DNA from: Cohnella ginsengisoli
Lineage (GTDB): Bacteria > Bacillota > Bacilli > Paenibacillales > Paenibacillaceae
Assembly (NCBI RefSeq): GCF_029525555.1
Contig: NZ_JAPDHZ010000002.1
Coordinates: forward strand, 1,835,868 to 1,899,867
Direction of reading: 5' to 3'
DNA: 64,000 nucleotides
Shown here: piece after piece, positions 1 to 8,512 of the stretch
Layout: each line of letters opens with the position of its first letter
Position numbering within the stretch: position 1 is the first letter of the stretch
Program-made: the position numbers and the translations under genes
Notes under the pieces: generated by a model
Databases searched by the model: none
What the model was told of the DNA's origin: nothing
What the model saw: only the letters and a program-made list of their open reading frames with translations

Positions 1-300
1 CATGCCCACCATCGCTCCGCGCCTGACGACGCAGCTGTGCAGCACCGCATTGTGCCCGACGATGACCTCGTCTTCAATAATTAGCGGCTTGCCCGGGCTC
101 TGATGCAGCGTCGAATTGTCCTGTATGCTCGTCCGCTCGCCGATGACGGTCGGCGCGACATCGCCCCGGATCACGGCGTTGTACCAGATGCTCGTATCCT
201 TGCCGATCTTCACGTCTCCCGTCACGACGCTGCCCGCCGCCAAGAACGCCGACTCGTGAATGTCCGGCCGCTTGCCGCCGAACGGTTGAATGGTTGCCAT
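1..300 (-). CDS. Gamma-class carbonic anhydrase family protein, 3' end cut by the window
   Basis: The 100 residues present start at an ATG at 298-300 behind a strong AAAGGAGG site (309-316). They open MATIQPFGGKRPDI and continue as left-handed beta-helix hexapeptide rungs (GDVKIG, SIWYNAVIRGD, IIEDEVIVGHNAVLH). The RGD, the QDNSTLH segment and the GHNAVLH histidine form the pattern of the YrdA/PaaY/CaiE branch of gamma carbonic anhydrases, in which histidines from neighbouring subunits of a trimer bind a metal. Many members of this branch have weak or unproven carbonic anhydrase activity, so the enzymatic role is inferred. Roughly 70 further C-terminal residues are expected beyond base 1. The gene reads away from the AT-rich patch to its right and shows no split. 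Confidence 0.88.
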   Translation of the reverse strand, partial: MATIQPFGGKRPDIHESAFLAAGSVVTGDVKIGKDTSIWYNAVIRGDVAPTVIGERTSIQDNSTLHQSPGKPLIIEDEVIVGHNAVLHSCVVRRGAMVGM

Positions 301-350
301 AGAGGCTGCCTCCTTTAGGTGCAGATTGGGATGATTTATAATTTTACAAT

Positions 351-599
351 TTACTCGCAACATTCCATTATGTATTCTAATGCTTCATTGAGGGTTTCAA
401 AAGCTTCATCATGACCACTGAAATCAATCTCTGCAACATTTCTCCTATCGGTAACTCCTACACCCACATTAGGTACGATTTCAATTTCAAAGAAATGGTT
501 ACCATCGTTCATGCTGACCCAATTAGCTTTGCCAGATTGGTCAAAGTAAACATTCCAATGTGAAAAGCGTTCTTCTATTAACCTTTTAATCTCATCCAT
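351..599 (-). CDS. Small acidic hypothetical protein, 82 residues
   Basis: An 82-residue protein starts at ATG 597-599 behind an AGGAAGGTGATT-like site. It is acidic and mixed alpha/beta: an N-terminal helix (MDEIKRLIEERF), a beta-rich middle containing WNVYFDQ and NHFFEIEIVP, and a C-terminal helix ending EYIMECCE. No signal peptide, membrane segment or catalytic motif is visible and I do not recognise the family. Its base composition is clearly more AT-rich than the flanking core genes. It lies directly downstream of a broken gene of similar composition, so the pair may have arrived together. Small acidic proteins in such AT-rich patches are sometimes immunity proteins of contact-dependent toxins, but nothing here proves that. 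Confidence 0.6.
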   Translation of the reverse strand: MDEIKRLIEERFSHWNVYFDQSGKANWVSMNDGNHFFEIEIVPNVGVGVTDRRNVAEIDFSGHDEAFETLNEALEYIMECCE

Positions 600-649
600 T
601 TCCGATCAATCACCTTCCTACTGGTTAGCTTACAATCAAATTCACCTGA

Positions 650-1233
650 TTAAACAAACTTTCTCCAAACTTCAAATAAGGCAAACAAATCTTTGTTTGA
701 TTTTTCTTTAACATGTGAACGACATAAATTAACCACAACGGTTGGTGGATGTAATGCTCCACCTTTAAATCCGAGAACAACAGGCTTGTTAACATATATA
801 TCCGATTCGGGTTTGCTTTTGAAACTCCAACGAAGATTCGGAAATTCTCTCAGAAAAACCTCTGCAAAGTATATACATCCACCGCCATTGTTGAAGTTCC
901 GGTGTCCAACTTCCAATCACTTACATCCTTCAAAACCCATTCGGGTAAAGCACTTCGCAAACCATCCATTTCTTCCTCAGATATGGGTACGGTTTTGATC
1001 CTTTTCTTTAACCACTCCCATAGTATGATCAGCGATTCTGGAGACTTGTCAAATCGCTCAATATTTTTCATACCAGAGAATTCAATCGCACCCATTAATA
1101 TATTTATGCGTGTAGGGATTTCGTTGACGAACCAGTCGAAGTGCTCCTTGGCTTGCTTTTTGGTTAACTCTGAGAATTCTACAATTTTAAACGGCGGTAT
1201 CATCATCGGATAAGAAAAAGTCAGTTTAACCAC
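650..1233 (-). pseudogene. Hypothetical protein of about 195 residues, split by a frameshift
   Basis: Two overlapping reading frames make one protein. The first (1233 to 850) runs from VKLTFSYPMMIPPFKIVEF to SDWKLDTGTS. The second (916 to 650) takes over at NNGGGCIYFAEVF and ends LFALFEVWRKFV. The switch lies within about 880-915 and is not in a homopolymer, unlike most frameshifts in this window, so real decay is possible. The upstream half is helical with a KKQAKEHFDWF segment; the downstream half is beta-rich. No enzymatic motif is recognised. The annotated start is a GTG at 1231-1233 that overlaps a GGGAGG sequence; a start a few codons downstream is equally likely. It is AT-rich like the small gene at 351-599, which follows in the same direction 50 bases downstream. 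Confidence 0.6.
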
Positions 1234-1421
1234 CTCCCGCTAGTTTTGAATTACGTGTTGATTCAAATAAAGCGTTGATCTGCTTTGACTTCTTTCGTAA
1301 CTATGTATCGGTTTATTACCTGAATTCGGTAGAGCGGATCATAGTTGAATTTGCTGATTCCCGTTGCTGTCTCAGTTATATCTAAATTATTTGAAGATCG
1401 TCCATATGTTTTCTTTTCGAA

Positions 1422-1700
1422 TTAAAAATCTATCTGCTTACTACTGTTCAAGTCGAGTCTTATGAAGTTTTTGCTGCCGCAGACCGCCACGGACAAACGA
1501 TTTTTAGCATACTGCTTTATCAGGTGTTGAATGCTTAATGGATCGTCATAGTACTCGGGTTGCCAGCGGAGAGATATCCCCTAACATCCATGTCGAATTT
1601 CCCCGGAAATATCTCCGAAAAATAAGCCCTTCCTCCCCCCTTTTCCCGGCAACAAAACGCCTGTTTAAAACGTCTTCTAATTGTCTAAATAATAATGATA
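1422..1700 (-). pseudogene. Decayed coding remnant, C-terminal part of an unknown protein
   Basis: This stretch of the 506-base gap between 1233 and 1740 reads as protein-like sequence leftwards, with one frame change near 1560-1575. The upstream part contains QLEDVLNRRFVAGKRGEGR and YFSEIFPGKFDMDVRGYLSA. The downstream part contains WQPEYYDDPLSIQHLIKQ and AVCGSKNFIRLDLNSSKQ and ends at a TAA at 1422-1424. No start codon or ribosome binding site precedes it, and it would run into the promoter of the gene at 1740. I read it as the leftover 3' end of a gene broken during rearrangement. The composition is convincing for a protein, but the family is unknown and chance cannot be fully excluded. 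The rest of the gap (1234-1421) shows nothing recognisable. Confidence 0.4.
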
Positions 1701-1739
1701 CATAATACCTCGTTTTATAACGGGAGAGGGGCTGTACCG

Positions 1740-2280
1740 ATGCGCAAACTGTTGCTGTGCGTCGTTTTATTGGGGATCGTCCTGATCCCGATCAGCGTGT
1801 CGGGCGTGAGCGACAAGCGGGAGACCGCCGTCGCGGAGGAGAATGGCAGCGAGGCGATCAATCATGCATCGGCCCCCCTCGTATCCCGCTTACATTAGCA
1901 AGATCACCTCGATGGACGGCGTCACCTACGTGACCGTCGACTACATTCAGTTCCTGCAAGGCGCGGAGGCCGACCGGGTATTCCGCCAGCAGGAGCCGGA
2001 TGCCGGCATGGATCAGGCGCCGGACGGCTACTATATCCTGAATGAGGAAAAGAAGACGTACACGCTGCCGGTCGCGGCAGACGCGCAAGTGCTGATGCAG
2101 ATCTACAATCGTTCGGGCAGTTGGGACGACGCGGATATCGTAGAAAACGAGCCGATCAGCGTCGCGAAGCTTCGCTCGCTGTTCAGCGGGGACAATCAGG
2201 AGCTGATGGGGAACTTCCCTTATTACATTACGGTGGTCGACGGCAAGGTCGAGCGCATCGTGCAGCAGTTCGTGCCGTGA
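1740..2280 (+). CDS. Secreted or membrane-anchored hypothetical protein, frameshifted at a C6 tract
   Basis: The gene starts at ATG 1740 with MRKLLLCVVLLGIVLIPISV, a signal peptide or N-terminal anchor, followed by a hydrophilic linker (KRETAVAEENGSEAINHASA). The frame then closes. The rest of the protein continues one frame over from PSYPAYISKITSMDGVTYV to VDGKVERIVQQFVP at 2280. The switch coincides with CCCCCC at 1873-1878; removing one C joins the two halves into about 179 residues. The mature part has repeated aromatic and acidic positions and an N-terminal TSMDGVTYVTVDYIQF strand pattern often seen in small secreted Paenibacillus proteins of unknown role. It stands alone, with a terminator directly after it. 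Function unknown; the split is probably a sequencing indel. Confidence 0.65.
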
Positions 2281-2321
2281 TTTTGACGCGACTGAATTTT
2301 TTCTTCCCCGTCCATTCAAAG

Positions 2322-2354
2322 AGCCGGCATCCCCTCGGGTGCCGGCTTTTTTTT
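2322..2354 (+). terminator. Rho-independent terminator after the secreted protein gene
   Basis: AGCCGGCATCCC and GGGTGCCGGCT form a tight stem around a CTC loop and are followed by eight T residues on the + strand. It ends the transcript of the gene at 1740-2280 and separates it from the convergent LD-carboxypeptidase gene. Confidence 0.9.
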
Positions 2355-2362
2355 GCGCATCC

Positions 2363-3286
2363 TTATACCGAGACGGCCGGCTCCAGCAGCGTCAGCGTCC
2401 CGGCACCTGCGTCCAATCGCGCCCTAGCGCCGATCGGCACGGCCGCCTTATAGACGTCGTGTCCGCTCGCGAACCCGGCGATCAGCGGCTTGCCCAGCGG
2501 CACGAGCACGTCGCGGATGAGGTCCGCATAGGTCCGGCCGTATGCGTCCGGACATTCGTGGCAGCCGCCCATAACGATGCCCGCGCAATCCTCGAGCTTG
2601 CCCGCGAGCTTCAGCTGCTCGACGTAGCGGTAGACGGTGTTTACCGGCTCGTGCGTTTCCTCGAGCAGCAGTATTTTACCGCGTGTATCGATCTCGTAGG
2701 GCGTGCCGAGCGAACAGGTCAGCGACGTGAGATTGCCGCCCGCGAGCGCTCCCGAGACGATACCCGGCACAAGCGGGCGGATCGGCATGCCAGGCGGATT
2801 CGCGATGGGTCTTGGCACGACAAGCGACGAGGTAGCGGCGTAAAACTGCTCGAAATTGTACGCCGGCGTCTCGGGCTTGAAGTCGATAAGCAGCAAGCTG
2901 TGCAGCGTGACAAGTTCCGCGAGCTGAGCAAGCGTATTAAGCAAGACGGTAATGTCGCTGTAGCCGGAAACGATCTTGGGATGCGCGCGAATATAGTCGT
3001 AATCCAGGTAAGGCAGGATGCCCTCTACCCCGACGCCGCCGCGCGTCGGCAGGATCAGCCTGACCCGATCGTCCGCGAACATCGCCATCAGATCCGCCGC
3101 CCGCTCCTCGTCCGTTCCCGCCAGATAGCCGTCCGCATCGTACACATGGCGTCCGATAACCACCTTTAACCCCATTTGCCGCAGATATGCGATTCCCGCG
3201 TCGATCTTCTCCCGCGCAAGCGGGCTCCCGAGCGTGACGATGCCTACCGTATCTCCCTTTACCAGCGCCTTCGGCCGTATCGCCAT
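2363..3286 (-). CDS. S66-family LD-carboxypeptidase (MccF/LdcA-like)
   Basis: The 307-residue protein has the full length and layout of peptidase family S66, cytoplasmic serine carboxypeptidases that cut L,D bonds of muropeptide tetrapeptides or, in the MccF branch, detoxify microcin C-type compounds. The nucleophile sits in the elbow SGYSD (Ser110). The partner glutamate is in LLLEETHEP (about Glu210) and the histidine in GFASGHD (His276). PTRGGVGVEGILPYLDYD matches the conserved segment ahead of the nucleophile. There is no signal peptide. The start is an ATG behind GGGGAAGGAAC. It is a single gene, convergent with the secreted protein on its left and divergent from the FAD/Rieske gene on its right. 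Peptidoglycan recycling is the likelier role, because no microcin genes are nearby. Confidence 0.9.
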   Translation of the reverse strand: MAIRPKALVKGDTVGIVTLGSPLAREKIDAGIAYLRQMGLKVVIGRHVYDADGYLAGTDEERAADLMAMFADDRVRLILPTRGGVGVEGILPYLDYDYIRAHPKIVSGYSDITVLLNTLAQLAELVTLHSLLLIDFKPETPAYNFEQFYAATSSLVVPRPIANPPGMPIRPLVPGIVSGALAGGNLTSLTCSLGTPYEIDTRGKILLLEETHEPVNTVYRYVEQLKLAGKLEDCAGIVMGGCHECPDAYGRTYADLIRDVLVPLGKPLIAGFASGHDVYKAAVPIGARARLDAGAGTLTLLEPAVSV

Positions 3287-3404
3287 CCGTTCCTTCCCCC
3301 TCTCCTTCTACCAGCTTATGTGCGGGCGCGTTGGGGCATCGTATCATTTTTCGGTTAAAAAGGAATGATGAGGATAAAACGTTCCATTCGAGGAGGAAAT
3401 CGCC

Positions 3405-4910
3405 ATGCAGCTGCCCGAATATCCCGAATCCTATTGGCGAAGGACAGCGGAGCTCCCCGCCTTTCCGAGGCTGACGCGCGATCTGGAGACCGAGTTCGCC
3501 GTCGTGGGCGGCGGCCTCACCGGTCTGACGACCGCCTATCTGCTCGCCAAGGAAGGCCGGCGCGTCGCGCTGTTGACGGCGGACAGACTGCTAGGCGGCA
3601 CGACGGGCTACACGACCGCCAAGATCACGGCCCAGCACGATCTGATCTACGATGAATTGATCGCCCACTTCGGCGAGGACAAGGCAAGACTATACTACGA
3701 GGCTAATGCCGGCGCGCTCGCCTTCATGCGCGCCCTGGCCGCCGAGCATGGCATCGCGTGCGACTTCGTCGACGAGGACGCCGTCGTCTACGCGACGCGC
3801 GAGGAAGGGCTGCACAAGCTCGATAAGGAATACGCGGCTTATCAAAAGCTCGGCATTCCCGGCGAGCGCTACGATACGCTGACGCTGCCGTTCGGGGCGA
3901 CCGCGGCGTTGTCCATGAAGCGGCAGGCCCGTTTTCATCCCGCGCCGTACGCGGCCTTTCTCGCCAGCGAGATCGTGCGCCTGGGCGGCGAGATTTTTGA
4001 AGAGACGACGATGGACAAGTTCCATGATGGAGAACGGGCCAGCGTCACGACGAAGGACGGTTATACGGTGACCTGCGATTCGGTCGCGGCCTGCTCGCAT
4101 TTCCCGTTTTTCGACAACGGCTTTTATTTCGCGCGGCTTCATGCCGAGAGCTCGTACGTTATCGCGATCAAGTCTCCTTACGACTATCCGGGCGGGATGT
4201 ACATCACGGCGAACGAGCCGAAGCGCTCGATTCGCGAGGTCACGTACGGCGGCGAGAAGCTGCTGCTGATCGGCGGCGAGTCGCACAAGACCGGGCAGGG
4301 CGAATGCACGATCGCGCATTACGAGACGCTGAAGCGATTCGCCGAAGATACCTTCGGCGTGGAGGAGATTCGTTACCGCTGGTCGACGCACGACCTCGTG
4401 TCGACGGACAAAGTGCCTTATATCGGGTACGCCCGGGAAGGCACCCCCAATCTGCTCGTAGCGACCGGGTACCGCAAATGGGGGATGACGACGAGCGCGG
4501 TCGCGGGCCGGCTCCTGGCGGATCTGATGCTAGGATGGGACAATCCGTACGCGGAGCTGTTCGGCCCGTCGCGCTTCCAAGCGGATCCAGACATGGGGAC
4601 GCTTGCGAAGGAGACCGGCGATGTCGCCTATCACTTCGTGAAGGGCAAGCTGGAGTGGCTGAAAAAGGACCCGGACGAGCTCGGGCTCGACGAGGGCGCC
4701 GCCGTCCGCATTCACGGCCGCCGCTGCGGGGCCTACCGAGATCATGAAGGCAAGCTGCACGTCGTCGACACGACCTGTACGCATATGGGCTGCGAGACGG
4801 AGTGGAACGCAGGCGACCGCACTTGGGACTGCCCCTGCCATGGGTCACGGTTTACCTTTGACGGCGAAGTGATGCACGGCCCGGCCAAGAAGCCGCTGGG
4901 GCGGCTGTAA
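3405..4910 (+). CDS. FAD-dependent oxidoreductase with C-terminal Rieske [2Fe-2S] domain
   Basis: A 501-residue fusion protein. Residues about 1-400 are a DAO-type flavoprotein with the dinucleotide-binding fingerprint VVGGGLTGLTTAYLLAKEG near residues 32-50 and a glycine/threonine-rich flavin segment GGTTGYTTAKIT. Residues about 420-501 are a Rieske domain with both cluster motifs, CTHMGC and CPCHGS, giving two cysteines and two histidines for a [2Fe-2S] centre. The sequence closes GPAKKPLGRL as in related proteins. This architecture is common in Bacillus and Paenibacillus; the physiological substrate is not known, but amine or amino acid oxidation with electrons passed to the cluster is the usual inference. 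The start is an ATG eight bases after AGGAGG. A small acidic protein gene follows 69 bases downstream, probably co-transcribed. Confidence 0.92.
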   Translation: MQLPEYPESYWRRTAELPAFPRLTRDLETEFAVVGGGLTGLTTAYLLAKEGRRVALLTADRLLGGTTGYTTAKITAQHDLIYDELIAHFGEDKARLYYEANAGALAFMRALAAEHGIACDFVDEDAVVYATREEGLHKLDKEYAAYQKLGIPGERYDTLTLPFGATAALSMKRQARFHPAPYAAFLASEIVRLGGEIFEETTMDKFHDGERASVTTKDGYTVTCDSVAACSHFPFFDNGFYFARLHAESSYVIAIKSPYDYPGGMYITANEPKRSIREVTYGGEKLLLIGGESHKTGQGECTIAHYETLKRFAEDTFGVEEIRYRWSTHDLVSTDKVPYIGYAREGTPNLLVATGYRKWGMTTSAVAGRLLADLMLGWDNPYAELFGPSRFQADPDMGTLAKETGDVAYHFVKGKLEWLKKDPDELGLDEGAAVRIHGRRCGAYRDHEGKLHVVDTTCTHMGCETEWNAGDRTWDCPCHGSRFTFDGEVMHGPAKKPLGRL

Positions 4911-4979
4911 CGAAACATCGTTTGTTTCAACCGCCTGCCCGAAGGGGAAAAGTCGGCATACGCAAAGGAGGAGATACGC

Positions 4980-5213
4980 ATGAACGAATTCGAGCGGCCG
5001 CCGGATCTGGACAAGCCGGGCGACGGCCCCCAGGCCGAGCGCGATCATCCCGAGCAGTATCCGACGGATCAGAAAAGCCTCTTCGACACCTTCCTGAGCG
5101 AACGCAACGTCGACGCGATCCCGGTCGAGGATCTCGGCATCGAGACCCGGGACGAAGCGAACAAGTCGGACAGCAAAGACGACTCGTCGAGCGAGCGAAA
5201 GCTGCGCGAATAG
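4980..5213 (+). CDS. Small hydrophilic acidic protein, 77 residues
   Basis: It begins at ATG 4980 behind a strong AAAGGAGGAGA site, which argues that it is really translated. The protein is almost entirely charged or polar, rich in Asp, Glu, Lys and Ser, with proline-rich beginnings (MNEFERPPDLDKPGDGP) and a Ser/Asp/Lys tail (SDSKDDSSSERKLRE). No fold or cofactor motif is visible; it is probably largely disordered. It follows the FAD/Rieske gene on the same strand and ends just before a terminator, so the two likely share a transcript. Family not recognised. Confidence 0.65.
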   Translation: MNEFERPPDLDKPGDGPQAERDHPEQYPTDQKSLFDTFLSERNVDAIPVEDLGIETRDEANKSDSKDDSSSERKLRE

Positions 5214-5220
5214 CAAAATC

Positions 5221-5250
5221 AGGCCGTCTCCCGGATGCGGGGGACGGCCT
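5221..5250. terminator. Terminator hairpin between convergent genes
   Basis: AGGCCGTCTCCC pairs with GGGGGACGGCCT around a short loop. It is followed by TTCT on the + strand and by GATTTTG on the - strand. It lies between the ends of the small acidic gene (+) and the DUF6930-like gene (-) and can serve both. Confidence 0.75.
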
Positions 5251-5267
5251 TCTACTGCTGTGCCGGA

Positions 5268-6298
5268 CTAACCGAATCGCTGCTCCATCGCCGCGCGCGC
5301 TTCAGACAACGCAGGCAGCTCGGGAGACCACAACAGCTCCAATTTCAGCGCTTCTGCGAGCGGCAGCAGCGCATCGCCTGCCGCCTCGCTGCCTACCCAC
5401 AGCTCCTGCGGAAGCATCCGCTGCTCTTCGACCAGCTTCAGCAGATCCTCGGCGGCTGCGGCTGCCGCCTCTTCCGCTTTGCTCAGCGCGAACTTCAGAA
5501 TCTGGCCCGTCGCTTGATCCACGATGAGCGTCATCTTCGGATAGAAAGGCCGTTCGCCCTCTTGGATCGGCATCGCCACGTAGAAGCTGTCGGCTTCCCA
5601 GACGCCGCCTCTCGTTCTGACTCCCTTGAGCGCCTTGGCGATCCGAAGCTCGTCCAGCGGCATGGCGGCCGCAGGCCGCTCCGCCTCCGGTGGCGGGGCC
5701 TCGGGCGTCAACCATGCGTCGTGCCACACGTGCCCGCCATCTTCCGAAGAGCGGAGCTCCCGTACCAGGAATATTTCTTCTCGTCGTCGATCAGTCCGTC
5801 AGGACTGGGCCGGTAAGCCTGCCCGACTTGCACCGCCTGCTCCAGCGCTTGCGTAAAATAGACGGCTTGCGCCGCCGTCAGCTCCGGCCAGGGCATGTAG
5901 CCCGGCTCGTGCAGCCGGAACGTCGGCCAGCTTTTTTTGCCGCGATAGCTGAGTCCGAGCTGCTTGATTCGTTTGTGCTCCGACGGATCGAGCTCCGCCC
6001 TGTCGTCCAGCGAGAACAGCAGGCAGCGCTGGCTGAACATCGGATCCTCGTCCAGTTCGCCAGCGAGCATGTCCACGATCGTCCGGAGCCCCTCCGTTCC
6101 CATGTACACCGCAAGGCCGAACATCTCGCCGCCGTTGCCGAACACGCAGCAATAGCCGATCTCGCCCGACGCCGGATCCCGGACGCCGAATAGATGGCCG
6201 TTCGTCATCCATCTCCAAATGGCCGCCTCTTTGTATGTTTCCGCAGCCAGGTACAGTTCCTTCCATTGCTGCGCCGTCGGAGCTCTGCTCATCCTCAC
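5268..6298 (-). CDS. DUF7309/DUF6930-like protein, frameshifted near 5745-5755
   Basis: Two frames form one protein of about 343 residues. The N-terminal frame (6298 leftwards) has WKELYLAAETYKEAAIWRWM, then GHLFGVRDPASGEIGYCCVF and FGLAVYMGTEGLRTIVDML, the pattern of DUF7309-type domains. It would stop at 5708, but the coherent sequence changes frame just before SSEDGGHVWHDAWLTPE and runs to 5268 as a DUF6930-like C-terminal domain (FYPKMTLIVDQATGQILKF, LLKLVEEQRMLPQELWVG). Both domains are of unknown function and commonly occur together in Firmicutes; my family assignment is from memory of these patterns. No signal peptide or transmembrane segment is present. The split sits in a short GC-rich stretch and is probably an indel error. 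Confidence 0.7.
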
Positions 6299-6388
6299 GC
6301 CTCCCAGTGTCGTTTCGCTTCTCGGTCAGCGAACGCCTTTCTGCATCTCATCTCTGCTTCTATTGTAATGAATATCCTTACGTCGCTC

Positions 6389-6640
6389 AATTCACGATCC
6401 GCACAATTAAAACCGTTGGATGGCACGACAACGCCTATCAAATAACGGTTGAAAAGCAGTTATTTCCCGTGATTGCGACGTCCTTGGGCAAATAAGTGTT
6501 GAAGCGCGATTAATTTCTCGCATTTGAACGTTTCGACCCGGTTCTGCTCCAAATAATTGCGGTTGAACACTTATTCCCTCGAAGCACGGATCAGGGCGCC
6601 GATTAACCGCTTTTCAACACTTAACTCCCACCTCTCAACC
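6389..6640. repeat. Degenerate tandem hairpin repeats, period about 50-61 bp (array A)
   Basis: Between the DUF7309/6930 gene and the GH5 gene there are 474 bases without a gene. Repeat units begin with CAAATAA or a close variant at 6439, 6489 and 6550, and GATTAACC starts a fourth at 6601; a half unit may precede them near 6398. The first unit contains AAATAAC and GTTATTT as a perfect 7-bp stem around GGTTGAAAAGCA. Every unit keeps a TTGAA or TTCAA core. The region is AT-richer than its surroundings. The remaining part (6641-6726) shows nothing. Confidence 0.6.
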
Positions 6641-6726
6641 ATGTCAAAATCATCGTCGTTGCGCGCTTCCTCCAAAAGCAGCTCCGCGCATCTCATTAGC
6701 GTTGCTTTTCTACTTTCTGAATCGAT

Positions 6727-6765
6727 AAAAAAAAAGCCGCCGTCTCCCCGAAGAGAAACGACAGC
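6727..6765 (-). terminator. Terminator of the sugar-uptake/GH5 unit
   Basis: Read leftwards, GCTGTCGTTTCTC and GGGAGACGGCGGC pair around a TTCG loop and are followed by nine T residues. It lies just past the GH5 stop codon. Confidence 0.88.
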
Positions 6766-6772
6766 CCGCCCG

Positions 6773-8512
6773 TCATATCAATAACGCAAGCCAAGCGACG
6801 CCGACCGGACGATCGGCCGCTTCAATCACGATCCGTCCGGCGGCTCCGGCTATCCCGGATCGCGCAACCTCGGCCGTTACCGTATGCCAGCCGCCTTCCT
6901 GCCATTCGACCGCGGTCGCCGGCGCGCCCCGCCCGTCGGACACGTACAGCTTGCCTCCGCCTTCGCTCAGCACGCGCAGCCGGATCGCGCTTCGTTCCGG
7001 CGAGCCGCCGCCGTCCGCCGCCGCCCGCGCCCCCGCAGCCTCGCAGCCGTAGGCCAGCCAGTCGCCGGGCTGCAGCGCCACATACATCCATTCGTCCGCT
7101 TGCCATTCCTCGCCGCCGCCATGTTGGAAGTTCGGCGTCGTCCGTCCGGGGACGACGAATCGAATGTCCGTGCCGTCGGCGGTACGGAAGCCCTCGGCTC
7201 TCGCGCCAGCGCCCAAGGCGGGCAGCTCGCTCCGGTTGCCGTCCGCTGCACGGTCCCCTTCGCTCAGGCTGCGCGCACCGAAGCCGTAGCTCGCGCCTTC
7301 TCCCTTATACCCGTAGAATGCGGCCGGAATGCGCACCGGCGCGCGTACGAATAACGAACTTACGACGGCGGGCTCGTAGTCGCAACGATCGAGCGGCAGA
7401 TTGTCGAGATACGCCCACAGGATGCGCTCTGCTTCGGCCGGCGTCGGCTTATCCCCGCCCTCCAGGTAGCGCACGAGCAGTTCCCAGCCCTCGGGACGGC
7501 GGATCGAGCAAGGCGAGTTGTCGGTGTCCATCTTTTTCCACGTCCAGAAGTTCCACGAGATGCCATGGTCTTCGAAAAGACGAAAGGCACCCGCGTACCA
7601 GTCCTTGTTGTTCTCGCCGCCTTCGCCCATGAACAACGGCGCGTTCAGCCGCTCGCGATGATCGAGATAGACCTGGATGCTGGCGGTATCCGGCGCGTTC
7701 CAGTACTTGTGGAACTGCAGCAGCACGTTGCTATCCGGCAGCGCATCGAATATCGACCAATCGGTCGCCCAATGGACGCCCTCGAGGATGATCATATGCC
7801 GGTCGTCCAACTCGCGGATGGCGGCGATGACTTCTTCGTAGAACGGCATTACGCTGTCATTGTGCGCCGCGAACCATTCCGGCAGCGGCTCGTTTAACAG
7901 GTCGTAGCCGGCGACGATCCATTCGTCGCGGTAACGGGCCGCCAGCAGGCGCCACAGCGCCACCGTGCGCATGCGGTTCGCCGCGTCCAGGAACAGCTCC
8001 GGCAGATCGCGCTCGGAGTCGTCGATGTTCGTGCCCGTCTGCCCGCCCGGCGCGCCGTGCAGGTCCAGAATGACGTACAGTCCGTACCGCTCGCACCAAC
8101 GGACGACTTGGTCGATGCGCGCGATCATGTCCGGTTTGAACCGGACCGGCTCCCTCTCCTCCAGCAGCGTGCGCGCCAGAAGCGGAACCCGTACGGAGTT
8201 GAAGCCTTCCGCCGCGATCCAGGCGATATCGGCCTCGGCGACATAGCGGTCGTAGTACAGCCCCCAGAAGCGCGCCGCCTTTTCTTCGCCGACCAGCTCG
8301 CGGATCATCCGCTCGATCCGGCGCGGACGGTCGCCGCCCTGCGGGAAGCGCCACATGTAGCCCTCCGGCAGCAGCCAGCTGCCGAACCCGACGCCGCGCA
8401 GGACAATCTCCTCGCCGCGGCCGTTACGCAATACTCTTCCGTCCGCGCGTACATAGCCGTACACGTCGCCGTTTCCGCCGCGAACGGCGTTTACCGTTTC
8501 GTTTTCGCTCAT
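6773..8512 (-). CDS. GH5-family glycoside hydrolase with C-terminal beta-sandwich-like region, probably intracellular
   Basis: The 579-residue protein has a GH5 TIM barrel over residues about 25-360. The acid/base glutamate is in DLLNEP (Glu208) and the nucleophile in FMGEGG (Glu297); LHGAPGGQTG and the conserved WKKMDTDNSPC segment support an exo-beta-1,3-glucanase or related GH5 subfamily rather than a classic cellulase. The C-terminal 190 residues carry WMYVALQPGDWLAYG and a beta-rich pattern like a carbohydrate-binding module. There is no signal peptide, so it probably cleaves imported oligosaccharides. Its ATG overlaps the stop of the upstream permease by four bases (ATGA), placing it at the end of the binding-protein/permease operon. 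The substrate is inferred only to be a beta-glucan or mannan-type oligosaccharide. Confidence 0.88.
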   Translation of the reverse strand: MSENETVNAVRGGNGDVYGYVRADGRVLRNGRGEEIVLRGVGFGSWLLPEGYMWRFPQGGDRPRRIERMIRELVGEEKAARFWGLYYDRYVAEADIAWIAAEGFNSVRVPLLARTLLEEREPVRFKPDMIARIDQVVRWCERYGLYVILDLHGAPGGQTGTNIDDSERDLPELFLDAANRMRTVALWRLLAARYRDEWIVAGYDLLNEPLPEWFAAHNDSVMPFYEEVIAAIRELDDRHMIILEGVHWATDWSIFDALPDSNVLLQFHKYWNAPDTASIQVYLDHRERLNAPLFMGEGGENNKDWYAGAFRLFEDHGISWNFWTWKKMDTDNSPCSIRRPEGWELLVRYLEGGDKPTPAEAERILWAYLDNLPLDRCDYEPAVVSSLFVRAPVRIPAAFYGYKGEGASYGFGARSLSEGDRAADGNRSELPALGAGARAEGFRTADGTDIRFVVPGRTTPNFQHGGGEEWQADEWMYVALQPGDWLAYGCEAAGARAAADGGGSPERSAIRLRVLSEGGGKLYVSDGRGAPATAVEWQEGGWHTVTAEVARSGIAGAAGRIVIEAADRPVGVAWLALLI

